Positions 38,100 to 45,947 of a stretch of 64,000 nucleotides of DNA are shown one piece after another. The notes under the pieces are model-generated. The model was not told where the DNA came from. It searched no databases and worked only from the letters and a program-made list of their open reading frames with translations. The stretch covers positions 1,550,001-1,614,000 of the forward strand of contig NZ_BQYL01000001.1 in the NCBI RefSeq assembly GCF_023706045.1, in the 5' to 3' direction. Each line of letters begins with the position of its first letter. Position 1 is the stretch's first letter. The position numbers and the translations under genes are program-made. This DNA comes from Kangiella sp. TOML190. GTDB lineage: Bacteria > Pseudomonadota > Gammaproteobacteria > Enterobacterales > Kangiellaceae.

Positions 38100-39365
38100 T
38101 CACGTTTTATAGAGACTCGGAATGATCCGAACGCTTTTGATTAAATTGCCTTTAACCTGCAACACTTCGAGCGGATAGCCATGAAGTCGCAAGCAGGTTC
38201 CAGATTGTGGAATGGTTTCCATGTATTCAGTGATTAAACCATTTAGGGTTTTTGGTCCTTCGGTGGGTAGTTCCCACTTGGTAGTACGATTTAAATCCCG
38301 AATGGTTATGCTGGCATCAACCAAAATAGAGCCATCTAACTGCGGTTGCACCTCTTTATTAATTGCCGACATCTCGGTAGTAAAATCACCAACGATTTCT
38401 TCTAGAATATCATCGAGTGTGACTAAGCCTTCAACATCACCGTATTCGTCAACCACTAAACCAATCCGATCGCGCTTACGCTGGAATTTCATCAGCTGAG
38501 TGTGTAATGGCGTACCTTCGGGAACGTAATAAATCGGATCGAGATAATCCAGTAGCTTTTCAGGTTTAGGGTTTTCTGTTTCCAAAACACGGCCGAAGTT
38601 ACGAGCGTGTAAAAAACCTTGAACTTGATCCATATCGCCCCTAAACACTAACAAACGAGTATGAATCGACGTGCGTATCTGTTCGAAAATATAGTCAATA
38701 TCGTCATTTAAATCGATCCCAGCGATTTCATTTCGAGGCACCATAATGTCATCCACCGTGACATTTTCCAGATCGAGAATACTTAACAGCATTGTTTGGT
38801 GGCGACTTGGGATCAAGGGGCCTGCTTCGTTGACCACACTGCGCAGTTCGTCTCGGCTTAGCTGATCACCGCTATGTTCGTCCGCTTTCACGCCGAACAA
38901 GCGCAATAGGCCATTGGAAAGAAAATTAATAAATTTAACCGCTGGATAAAATATCCCCGCTAACAGGTTCAAGACTGGCGCGGCAAAAAAAGCAATCCTT
39001 TCCGGAAATAGGGCGGCCAAAGTTTTGGGAGTAACTTCAGCGAAAATTAATACTACAAAAGTTAGCATCAAAGTTGCAGCAAAGATCCCACCTTCGCCCC
39101 AAAAGCGAATGGCGATAACGGTGGCAATTGCCGAAGCAAGGATATTAACGATATTGTTACCCAACAAAATCAGCCCCAACAATTTATCGGGCCGCTTGAG
39201 CATTTCAGAGACTTTTTTTGCTTTGCGATTACCTTGCTTGGCTTGGTGGCGCAGCCGATAGCGGTTTAGCGACATCATGCCGGTTTCGGAACTGGAGAAA
39301 AAAGCCGAAAGCAGCAACAAAATACCTAAAAATATAAATAGGGTGCCGGTTGACAGGGATTCCAA
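38100..39365 (-). CDS. corB: CNNM/CorB-type transporter (DUF21-CBS-CorC)
   Basis: The 421-aa protein has an N-terminal DUF21 membrane domain with about four helices (FIFLGILLLLSAFFSSSETGMMSLNRYRL first), a CBS pair (about 190-320, starting VDDIMVPRNEIAGID) and a C-terminal CorC/HlyC domain. This is the layout of E. coli CorB (YfjD), linked to magnesium and cobalt efflux. ypjD lies 3 bp upstream, and that pair is divergent from ffh, as in E. coli. Name by architecture and synteny. Confidence 0.87.
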   Translation of the reverse strand: MESLSTGTLFIFLGILLLLSAFFSSSETGMMSLNRYRLRHQAKQGNRKAKKVSEMLKRPDKLLGLILLGNNIVNILASAIATVIAIRFWGEGGIFAATLMLTFVVLIFAEVTPKTLAALFPERIAFFAAPVLNLLAGIFYPAVKFINFLSNGLLRLFGVKADEHSGDQLSRDELRSVVNEAGPLIPSRHQTMLLSILDLENVTVDDIMVPRNEIAGIDLNDDIDYIFEQIRTSIHTRLLVFRGDMDQVQGFLHARNFGRVLETENPKPEKLLDYLDPIYYVPEGTPLHTQLMKFQRKRDRIGLVVDEYGDVEGLVTLDDILEEIVGDFTTEMSAINKEVQPQLDGSILVDASITIRDLNRTTKWELPTEGPKTLNGLITEYMETIPQSGTCLRLHGYPLEVLQVKGNLIKSVRIIPSLYKT

Positions 39366-39368
39366 GGA

Positions 39369-40166
39369 TCAGCCTCTTTGTAAGATTAGCTCGATGACCA
39401 ATTTACTGCCGATAAAGCCTAAAGCGAGCAAGCCGAAGGCAATCAAGGTCAAGCGAGCAAAACGAATACCACTAATTTTTGAGGATTTATACAACAGGAT
39501 AAGTGTACAGAAGCTGAACCAAGCCAAAACCGTTAGCACAATTTTGTGCATAGCCTGAGCTTGAATTACTTCTTGCGGCAAGAAAAAGCCTAAGACCAAA
39601 GCTACTGTTAACAATAAAACGCCGATCACCACAATATCAAAATTAAGCCGCTCCATGTGCAGCAATGGCGGCATCAGTGGATGGATCGCACTGGGTTTGG
39701 TTTTGAGTTTTTTGTTCAGCAATAATACTAAGATGCTTTGAATGGTCGCCATCAAGAGCAAACTGAAGCTGATAATGGCTAACCAAATATGCCAGATACC
39801 TAAGGTGTCGCCTTTAAGATCGAGGAGCCAAGGTTTGTGCGGGATCAAGCTTACTAATAAACACACGGCTGCGAATAAAGCCGCGTAGAGCATTAAATGT
39901 GGTGCTTGGCGGTGGAATCGATAAAGCGCAATCAAAAATACCAATATAAAGGCTGTTAGCGAGAGTAGATTAAATAAGGATAAATTTTGTCCTGCCGTGG
40001 TTTCTATTGATAGATACAGAGAATAGAGATGCAAGGCCATCGGAACGAAGGGTAAATACTTGCTCCAATCGGGCAATTCTTGATTTGGGTGCTTGAGTCT
40101 GTGGGCAAAGAATCCGACAAGCCCTAAATAGACCAATGCAGTAATGATATTAATACTTAGTGGCAT
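39369..40166 (-). CDS. ypjD: Inner-membrane protein YpjD, cytochrome c assembly (CcsA/CcmC) family
   Basis: This 265-aa protein has eight hydrophobic helices, from IITALVYLGLVGFFAHRL to LTLIAFGLLALGFIGSKLV. Conserved histidines in the helices include LGIWHIWLAIISFSLL and the membrane-edge AMHKIVLTVLAWFSF, typical of the heme-handling CcsA fold. E. coli YpjD (also CorE) lies in the same place, before corB and divergent from ffh. Its exact job is unsettled. It is the first gene of the ypjD-corB-MMPL operon. Confidence 0.86.
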   Translation of the reverse strand: MPLSINIITALVYLGLVGFFAHRLKHPNQELPDWSKYLPFVPMALHLYSLYLSIETTAGQNLSLFNLLSLTAFILVFLIALYRFHRQAPHLMLYAALFAAVCLLVSLIPHKPWLLDLKGDTLGIWHIWLAIISFSLLLMATIQSILVLLLNKKLKTKPSAIHPLMPPLLHMERLNFDIVVIGVLLLTVALVLGFFLPQEVIQAQAMHKIVLTVLAWFSFCTLILLYKSSKISGIRFARLTLIAFGLLALGFIGSKLVIELILQRG

Positions 40167-40270
40167 GGTTTTCGCTGATTATTTTACTGGCTGTAATGGT
40201 TTGAGTTTTAGCTGTCGCCATGAGTCTTATTTCAGGTGCAAATAGTATCACAAATTCGTTCCTGATCCGC

Positions 40271-40276
40271 TATAAT
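40271..40276 (+). promoter_or_regulatory. Putative -10 element of the ffh promoter
   Basis: A consensus TATAAT is flanked by CCGC and GCGG, 121 bp before the ffh start. The -35 is weak (TCACAA at 17-bp spacing). Confidence 0.45.
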
Positions 40277-40397
40277 GCGGCCAATTGAAGAAAGAATTTT
40301 ACTCCCAATGATTATTAAGAGGCTTAACTGATGTGGGTTAGGCCAAGCTTCTATGCAAAAACTTGCTAAGAGGCTAGGTTGGGAACTGAGGACCTTT

Positions 40398-41801
40398 ATG
40401 TTTGAAAGTTTAAGTGATCGCCTATCTGGTGCGCTCAAAGCCATTCAAGGCAAGTCGAAAATTACCGAAGATAATATCAAGGAAACCTTACGCGAAGTGC
40501 GTATGGCGCTGCTTGAGGCGGATGTGGCGTTGCCAGTGGTACGTGAGTTTGTCGCATCGGTTAAAGAGCGGGCGGTTGGCACCATTGTTGGTAAATCGCT
40601 CGATCCTGGTCAAGAATTCATCAAGATCGTTAATGACGAAATGATCAAGGCGATGGGCGAAGAAAACGATTCGCTTAACTTGGCCGCCAAGCCGCCAGTG
40701 GTGATTTTGATGGCGGGTTTGCAAGGTGCTGGTAAAACCACTTCTGCCGGTAAGCTTTCCCATCTATTGATTAGTCGTGAGAAAAAGTCAGTCATGGTGG
40801 CATCGGCAGATGTCTATCGTCCGGCGGCGATCAAGCAGTTGGAAACCGTTGCAGGCGAAGTCGGAGCGACTTTCTTTCCCAGTTCGACCGAGCAAAAGCC
40901 AGTAGATATTGCTAAAAACGCGATTGAAGAAGCGCGTAAACAATTTATCGACGTCATCATTATCGATACTGCCGGCCGATTGGCGGTTGATGAAGAAATG
41001 ATGAATGAAATCAAGGCGTTGTATGCAGCCATCGAGCCTACTGAGACCTTGTTTGTGGTTGACTCTATGACGGGTCAAGATGCTGCTAATACTGCCAAAG
41101 CCTTTAATGACGCCTTGCCATTAACCGGTGTTATCTTAACCAAAGCCGACGGTGATGCGCGTGGTGGTGCGGCGCTGTCGATCCGCCAAATTACCGGCAA
41201 GCCGATTAAATTTATCGGTATGGGCGAAAAGCTCGATCAATTAGAGCCGTTCCATCCTGAGCGGGTAGCTTCTCGAATTTTAGGCATGGGCGATGTCCTA
41301 AGTTTAATTGAAGAAGTTGAGCGTAAGGTCGATAAGAAAAAAGCCGAGAAAGTTGCCAAGAAAATCATGAAAGGCAAAGGCTTTGATCTTGAAGATTTTC
41401 GTGAACAGCTAGTGCAAATGCAAAATATGGGCGGTATGGCTGGTTTGATGGATAAACTTCCCGGTATGGGGCAAATCCCCGAAGCGGCTAAGCAAAAAGT
41501 CATGAATGATAAGTCTACCGGCCAAATGATGGCGATTATCAATTCTATGACCCCAAAAGAACGTGCTCGCCCTGAGTTAATTAAAGGTTCGCGCAAAAAG
41601 CGTATCGCCAATGGCTCTGGCACTCAGATCCAAGATGTCAATCGTTTGCTAAAGCAATTTACCCAAATGCAAAAGATGATGAAAAAAATGAAAGGTAAAG
41701 GCGGCATGATGAAAATGATGCGCGGTATGCAAGGCAAATTACCGCCGGGTATGGGTGGAATGGGCGGCCCAGGAGGGATGCCACCTTTTGGACGCAAATA
41801 A
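40398..41801 (+). CDS. ffh: Signal recognition particle protein Ffh
   Basis: This is the SRP GTPase that targets nascent membrane proteins. The start is ATG 40398, giving the family opening MFESLSDRLSGALKAIQGK; the frame is open upstream but without homology. The NG domain has AGLQGAGKTTSAGKLSHL, DVYRPAAIKQLE, IIDTAGRLAVDEEMM and TKADGDARGGAALS. The M domain at the end is methionine-rich and Gly-rich (MMKKMKGKGGMMKMMRGM) for signal-peptide and 4.5S RNA binding. The 467-aa length compares with 453 in E. coli. Confidence 0.97.
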   Translation: MFESLSDRLSGALKAIQGKSKITEDNIKETLREVRMALLEADVALPVVREFVASVKERAVGTIVGKSLDPGQEFIKIVNDEMIKAMGEENDSLNLAAKPPVVILMAGLQGAGKTTSAGKLSHLLISREKKSVMVASADVYRPAAIKQLETVAGEVGATFFPSSTEQKPVDIAKNAIEEARKQFIDVIIIDTAGRLAVDEEMMNEIKALYAAIEPTETLFVVDSMTGQDAANTAKAFNDALPLTGVILTKADGDARGGAALSIRQITGKPIKFIGMGEKLDQLEPFHPERVASRILGMGDVLSLIEEVERKVDKKKAEKVAKKIMKGKGFDLEDFREQLVQMQNMGGMAGLMDKLPGMGQIPEAAKQKVMNDKSTGQMMAIINSMTPKERARPELIKGSRKKRIANGSGTQIQDVNRLLKQFTQMQKMMKKMKGKGGMMKMMRGMQGKLPPGMGGMGGPGGMPPFGRK

Positions 41802-41913
41802 ACTACCTAATCACTGCTTTAAATACTCTTAACTCAAAGCCTTGTTTCTAATAGTAAACCACAACTTTGAGTTAAAGCATTTGCTTTGTTCTGGGAATTT
41901 TTCCAGTAAATGG

Positions 41914-42009
41914 TTGTAGGCGGTGGTAAGCTCGCGAACCCCGACAAAGTAAAAGTATAGTTTGGACTCACTGCCACTCGAGTTTACCCCATGGGTGCAA
42001 ACTATGCTT
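41914..42009. repeat. Intergenic repeat copy A with long stem-loop
   Basis: The core AGCTCGCGAACCCCGACAAA (41929-41948) matches the copy at 62090-62109 in 17 of 20 bases. Next to it, 41953-41967 and 41995-42009 form a 15-bp stem (one mismatch, one G-U) around a 27-nt loop. It lies between convergent ffh and a hypothetical gene. Confidence 0.55.
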
Positions 42010-42038
42010 GTTCCAACTAAACATTTTTTATAAACATA

Positions 42039-42548
42039 TCAATCAACGTAACTTTCTATACTTGCACTTTTTACAATACTATTCTTAAGTTCAAATTTTA
42101 TGGGCGCGAAGCCACCATCGCCAAAAGCAATCATATAGATAAAAGATGTTTTGGAGCTAAATTCTGAGTTAGGTTTTCCAAAATAATTAATTAATTCTTC
42201 AGAGGTGTGACCGATAAAGCATGGTGTTATTTGAATAGAGCGGCAACTATCGAAAGTTACATTAGTTAAAAGCTCTCTGCTAGAGTTATCGTCGAACTCA
42301 CCTTTCCATACAGTTATGCTCAAAGATGGATAGATTAAAGTTAATAACTCAGATTTGGTTTGGTTATAACGAACCGCTAAGGCTTTTGTAGATGAACGTT
42401 GTGGTGGACCAAACCTATGCTTTATCTGCCCGATTGAGTTTCCATATTCTAAAATAGTTTCGGCATAGGCAATTCTATTAGCTTCAGATGCTGTAACTCC
42501 AGAAATCCCTAAGAGAGTAAAAATTAGCATTAACGATTTAGTTAACAT
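42039..42548 (-). CDS. Hypothetical secreted protein
   Basis: I do not recognise this 169-aa protein. An N-terminal signal peptide (LTKSLMLIFTLLGISGVTASEA) with likely cleavage after VTA or ASEA suggests export. The mature part begins with an amphipathic helix leading to GNSIGQIKHRFGPPQR and later HTSEELINYFGKPNSE; both segments resemble the short helix-loop repeats seen in SmpA/BamE-like or MltA-interacting small envelope proteins, but I cannot confirm that. Two cysteines (FDSCRSIQITPCF) may form a disulfide. It belongs to the accessory group between ffh and rpsP. Confidence 0.65.
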   Translation of the reverse strand: MLTKSLMLIFTLLGISGVTASEANRIAYAETILEYGNSIGQIKHRFGPPQRSSTKALAVRYNQTKSELLTLIYPSLSITVWKGEFDDNSSRELLTNVTFDSCRSIQITPCFIGHTSEELINYFGKPNSEFSSKTSFIYMIAFGDGGFAPIKFELKNSIVKSASIESYVD

Positions 42549-42584
42549 TCAAATGCACAATAGTGACTAATTATTAACATTTTA

Positions 42585-42624
42585 TGTTGTCGCAGTTGTT
42601 GTTGCAACAACAACTGCGACAACA
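42585..42624. repeat. 40-bp perfect palindrome
   Basis: The 40 bases from 42585 (TGTTGTCGCAGTTGTTG...) to 42624 equal their own reverse complement at every position, centred on TTGCAA. It lies between the EthD-like gene and the next leftward gene. No T tract follows on either side, so it is not a standard terminator. Confidence 0.95.
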
Positions 42625-42652
42625 GTTTGTTGAGCTGCGGTGGTAGCAGGCT

Positions 42653-42961
42653 TCAGCGTATCTCGCTTATTTGTACTTCAGGGGTAATGTCGGTGAAATT
42701 AACCGTATCACCCTGAATTTGTTCTAAATTTGCGCCAAAAGATTGTTTGAATGCATCCACTGAGTCAAAAGACATATGGGCAATAGCAACATATATAGGC
42801 GGCTCACCGTTTTCGCCGCTGGTAATACCGAGATCTACCGAGGAGTCTTTCAAGCTTTCTCCAAGTAAATCGCTAACCATGGGCATATGTTTTTCTAGAT
42901 AGTAATTCACATCGAATGTTGCTTCAGAGCTGTTCGGATACATAACCGATACTTTAATCAT
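42653..42961 (-). CDS. EthD-family protein (dimeric alpha/beta barrel)
   Basis: This 102-aa protein opens IKVSVMYPNSSEATFDVNYYLEKHMPMVSDLLG. The strand followed by the Y(Y/F)xxxHxP motif is the EthD signature of small ferredoxin-like dimeric barrels. EthD was found with ethyl tert-butyl ether degradation genes, but most members are uncharacterised and some act as small reductase or isomerase partners. No catabolic genes are nearby. Past its stop codon the DNA continues in another frame as an Ala/Thr/Val-rich stretch (see findings). Confidence 0.8.
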   Translation of the reverse strand: MIKVSVMYPNSSEATFDVNYYLEKHMPMVSDLLGESLKDSSVDLGITSGENGEPPIYVAIAHMSFDSVDAFKQSFGANLEQIQGDTVNFTDITPEVQISEIR

Positions 42962-43099
42962 AGAAGCCGTCTCTCTTAATTAAAAATGTACCGCTTTGAC
43001 AGCTCAAGAAATCATAAAGTTTCACTGATAATGCGAACTGCTAGACAAAGCTGAATTGTTTTCGAATCGTCTGCTTAGCTTGAACTCAAACTATAAAGG

Positions 43100-43792
43100 C
43101 TACGATTTTCTTTTTATAGCGACAACGCCGCGTTTCATTTTAAGTTCTTGAATTCTCAATTCCATTTTATGGATAACATTCTTTAGAGCTTTTAAATTGT
43201 CAGGGTGAATTTTAACCAAAAAATCTTCACAAGAGTCAGGCATAAATAAATAACGTTGCGCTCCGCCATCGCCAAAATAGCCCTTACACATCACGCGGAT
43301 ATTTCTGCAAGCACCAATACTCTTGAGGCGACTACCGGTACAGTTCGGAAATTCTTTTTTTAGAGCCTTCAAAGCTCGCTCCGACACTTCTAAATCATTG
43401 TATCGCATATACAGATTGATGGCAGAGTCTTCATATTGACTGCGATTTTCGTCCAGCATTGCTTTGTCTAACTTATTAAAAAGCGCCACTACATGCTTTT
43501 CTTTTGATTCTTTAGCAACAAATGCCCAAGAATAGGACTTCTCAAAGTTAACATCAGCACCTTGTCCCAATAAGTACATTAAAGAAAGTTTATATTGAGC
43601 GTATTTATCACCTGCTTTCGCAAGCTTTTGGTATATTGGGAAAGCTTCGCTGTACTTTTTTTCTTTATAGAGTTTTTCAACTAATTGAACATCATCGTCA
43701 TTAGGCACGTAGAATTTTTTTTTGGCTTCAAGAGGAGGGTGAAATATTGTAATTAATGTGAATAAAGCAATGAGTAGGGTGTTTTTAGTCAT
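43100..43792 (-). CDS. Exported Sel1/TPR-like repeat protein
   Basis: A signal peptide (KNTLLIALFTLITIFHPPLEA) precedes a 210-aa mature protein. Residues 40-100 contain a TPR/Sel1 helix pair: KLYKEKKYSEAFPIYQKLAK followed by GDKYAQYKLSLMYLLGQGAD, the latter close to the Sel1 consensus. The C-terminal half has four cysteines (NCTG, ACRN, MCKG, SCED) and a basic coiled-coil-like end. AAGGAAG precedes the start. Sel1 proteins are usually adaptors in envelope or stress processes; no partner is evident. Confidence 0.75.
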   Translation of the reverse strand: MTKNTLLIALFTLITIFHPPLEAKKKFYVPNDDDVQLVEKLYKEKKYSEAFPIYQKLAKAGDKYAQYKLSLMYLLGQGADVNFEKSYSWAFVAKESKEKHVVALFNKLDKAMLDENRSQYEDSAINLYMRYNDLEVSERALKALKKEFPNCTGSRLKSIGACRNIRVMCKGYFGDGGAQRYLFMPDSCEDFLVKIHPDNLKALKNVIHKMELRIQELKMKRGVVAIKRKS

Positions 43793-43956
43793 AGTAACTT
43801 CCTTTTTGATCTAGTGCCTACAAAACTGACTGGATTTAACAATAAAAGGTTACAATTTGATTTTCGATAGCTAAAAAGTATTGCTCCTTAATCTTAATGT
43901 GCGAAGTCTTAGCCGAAACAATCAATATTTTGATTTTGCAAATGATAAAAGTATTA

Positions 43957-44292
43957 CTAACTTGTACTTGTAGTAGCGGCAGCAGCTCCTGCCGCAGAGG
44001 CGGTTTGTTGAGCTGAGGCGGCGCTGGCGGATGCGCCAGTGGTTTGCTCAGAGCCGGCGATAATGCAGTAGCTGTAGCCTAGGCCTTTGAGTTCGTTTTC
44101 CCATTGGATTTCACCTGTTAGGGCGTTTAGGGCGAATAAATGACCGCCAGAATAAGCGATGATTTGGTTGCCTTCCCTAATCAGGTTGGTTAATGAGCTA
44201 CCTTTTTTGATTTTGGTGCGCCAAACTTCGTTGCCAGTGGATTTATCAATACAGGTGATATGACCAGCCATGCCGATATAAACGTGATTCAT
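43957..44292 (-). CDS. Small PQQ-like beta-propeller repeat protein with Ala-rich tail
   Basis: The 111-aa protein contains two PQQ/BamB-type blades: VYIGMAGHITCIDKSTGNEVWRTKI and IIAYSGGHLFALNALTGEIQW. Each has the blade hallmark A/C-(L/I)-(D/N)-x-x-(S/T)-G-x-x-x-W. Two blades are too few for a closed propeller, so it may oligomerise. There is no signal peptide. The last 27 residues are low-complexity Ala/Ser/Thr ending AATTSTS. AAGGAGAA precedes the ATG, so expression is likely. Function unknown. Confidence 0.75.
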   Translation of the reverse strand: MNHVYIGMAGHITCIDKSTGNEVWRTKIKKGSSLTNLIREGNQIIAYSGGHLFALNALTGEIQWENELKGLGYSYCIIAGSEQTTGASASAASAQQTASAAGAAAATTSTS

Positions 44293-44435
44293 GGGTTCTC
44301 CTTACTAGGTGCTGATTTATACTAATTATTTGATTTATAAAAATTAATTTAGCATTTCTGGGTATTTAGTTCTGTGAAAAACTGTAACAGTTTGCTAATC
44401 TTACGTTGGATATAAATAATAAATAAGGATACAAA

Positions 44436-44992
44436 ATGGATAATAATTTCAGAGGAAGCCTTTGGGAAAATAGTAATTACTTCATCTTTCTTTTTTGTTT
44501 GTCGGCTTTTTGCCAATATTATCTCCTTTCAATGTAATTCAAGAATTACTCTACCTCTTTATCTTTCGGGGTAAAGATTTAAATATTTCTTCAAATACTA
44601 TGTATTTGATTATTCAAGGAATTAGATGGCTACCGATAATTTTATTAATTGCATTTTGGATATGGAAAAAAGGGATTCTCCCTAAAATAGAAGTAGGCAC
44701 AAAGCATAAGGGTTTAACGCCTGTAATCGTTGCTAATGTATTGATATTGCTAGGGATTGGTTTTTTTACTGTCATAGCTTTACAAGCTAAAGGCGGAGGT
44801 TCAATTTCTGGTGTTCCGCTAGGTATGTGGGGTATGCTTTGTGCAATTATTGGCGTCATAGGCGTCATTATAATTGAATGGAATCGCTGGAAACCCGTTA
44901 ACCGTTCCGGAATCCATGTTATGCAATTAATAATTGTGTTAGCGCTTGCCTATAAGCCGTTGCAATATATAGCTGCGATGCTCATAAGATAA
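44436..44992 (+). CDS. Membrane protein with apparent frameshift
   Basis: An ATG at 44436, preceded by AAGGA, opens MDNNFRGSLWENSNYFIFLF but stops at 44535. The frame starting at TTG 44495 carries the main protein: 165 aa with about five membrane helices (YLIIQGIRWLPIILLIAFWIW; VIVANVLILLGIGFFTVIAL; MWGMLCAIIGVIGVIIIEW). One extra T in the T6 tract at 44491-44496 would fuse both into one protein of about 185 aa. Read as is, it is a pseudogene, a phase-variable gene, a -1 frameshift or a sequencing error. I do not recognise the family. Confidence 0.6.
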
Positions 44993-45015
44993 TACAAAAA
45001 ATAGGCTAAAAGCAT

Positions 45016-45044
45016 TTCCAAAACTCTGCGTTTTCATGTAAAAT
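45016..45044 (+). promoter_or_regulatory. Putative rpsP operon promoter
   Basis: TTCCAA (45016-45021) and TAAAAT (45039-45044) are 17 bp apart. The -10 is followed by TCGCGCTC, a GC-rich discriminator typical of stringently controlled ribosomal promoters. Confidence 0.45.
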
Positions 45045-45071
45045 TCGCGCTCTTAAAAATTTGTAAGCCTT

Positions 45072-45108
45072 TGAAAACCTCGTAATACGGCGTTTTCAGG
45101 GTTTTTTT
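45072..45108 (+). terminator. Terminator-like hairpin in the rpsP leader
   Basis: TGAAAAC (45072-45078) pairs with GTTTTCA (45092-45098), followed by GGG and seven T residues, within the rpsP 5' leader. It may be an attenuator or the end of upstream transcription. Confidence 0.5.
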
Positions 45109-45134
45109 GTACTTTAAAACAGAGGATTTAAACG

Positions 45135-45380
45135 ATGGTAGTCATTCGTTTAGCTCGTGGCGGTTCTAAAAAACGCCCTTTTTACCACTTAGTAGTTGCT
45201 GATCAACGTATGAAGCGTGATGGCCGTTTTATTGAGCGTGTGGGCTTCTTTAACCCTGTTGCTCGCGGTCAAGAAGAGCGTTTACGCGTTGATAACGATC
45301 GTGTTGAGCATTGGGTTGGCCAAGGCGCACAACCAAGCGCTCGTGTTGCTAAGTTGTTGAAAGATAACGCAGCTGCATAA
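45135..45380 (+). CDS. rpsP: 30S ribosomal protein S16
   Basis: This is a small-subunit ribosomal protein needed for 30S assembly. The 81-aa sequence [34 protein letters not shown] and [16 protein letters not shown] is standard S16 (82 aa in E. coli). AGAGGA precedes the ATG. It is first in rpsP-rimM-trmD-rplS. Confidence 0.98.
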   Translation: MVVIRLARGGSKKRPFYHLVVADQRMKRDGRFIERVGFFNPVARGQEERLRVDNDRVEHWVGQGAQPSARVAKLLKDNAAA

Positions 45381-45411
45381 TTTTAGTTCTTTTTAGTTTA
45401 GAGAAGAACCA

Positions 45412-45936
45412 GTGTCATTGCCGGAAAATTTCAAACCTTTAGTGGTGGGCAAAATTAACGGCGCTTATGGCATTAAAGGGTGGGTTAAGGTGTATTCCTA
45501 TACCGATCCGAAGGAAAACATTCTTTCCTACAACCCTTGGTATATGAAGGTGAAAGGCCAATGGCTACCGCTGGACATCACCAATGGGCGTGAGCAGGGC
45601 AAAACTGTGGTTGCTCACATTAAAGGTTGTGATGATCGAAATTTGGCGGAGAGTTACCACGGTAACGAACTGGCGATTGACGAGTCACAACTTCCTCAGT
45701 TAGGGGGCGACGATTATTATTGGCGCGATCTAGTGGGGCTGTCAGTGGTTAACTTGCAAGGTGAAGACTTTGGCACGGTTAAGAGTCTGATGGAAACTGG
45801 TGCAAATGATGTGTTGGTGGTGAAAGCTGCCGGAGAAGAAGAAATTCTGATCCCATTTGTATTAGAACACAGTGTTATTAAGGTAGATTTAGCCGCGAAA
45901 TTAATCACGGTTGATTGGCAAGCCGACTACATTTAA
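45412..45936 (+). CDS. rimM: Ribosome maturation factor RimM
   Basis: It assists 30S maturation by binding S19 near the 16S head. The start is GTG 45412, preceded by AGAAGA and 31 bp after rpsP. The 174-aa protein has the N-terminal barrel [23 protein letters not shown] and the PRC-barrel half [20 protein letters not shown] and [18 protein letters not shown]. Length is close to E. coli RimM (182 aa). Confidence 0.95.
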   Translation: MSLPENFKPLVVGKINGAYGIKGWVKVYSYTDPKENILSYNPWYMKVKGQWLPLDITNGREQGKTVVAHIKGCDDRNLAESYHGNELAIDESQLPQLGGDDYYWRDLVGLSVVNLQGEDFGTVKSLMETGANDVLVVKAAGEEEILIPFVLEHSVIKVDLAAKLITVDWQADYI

Positions 45937-45947
45937 GGCTGCTTCAG

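Noticed and set aside
40353-40397. Upstream start for ffh adding 15 residues
   Set aside because: Ffh proteins begin MFE(S/N)L, which is the ATG at 40398; the extension has no family support.
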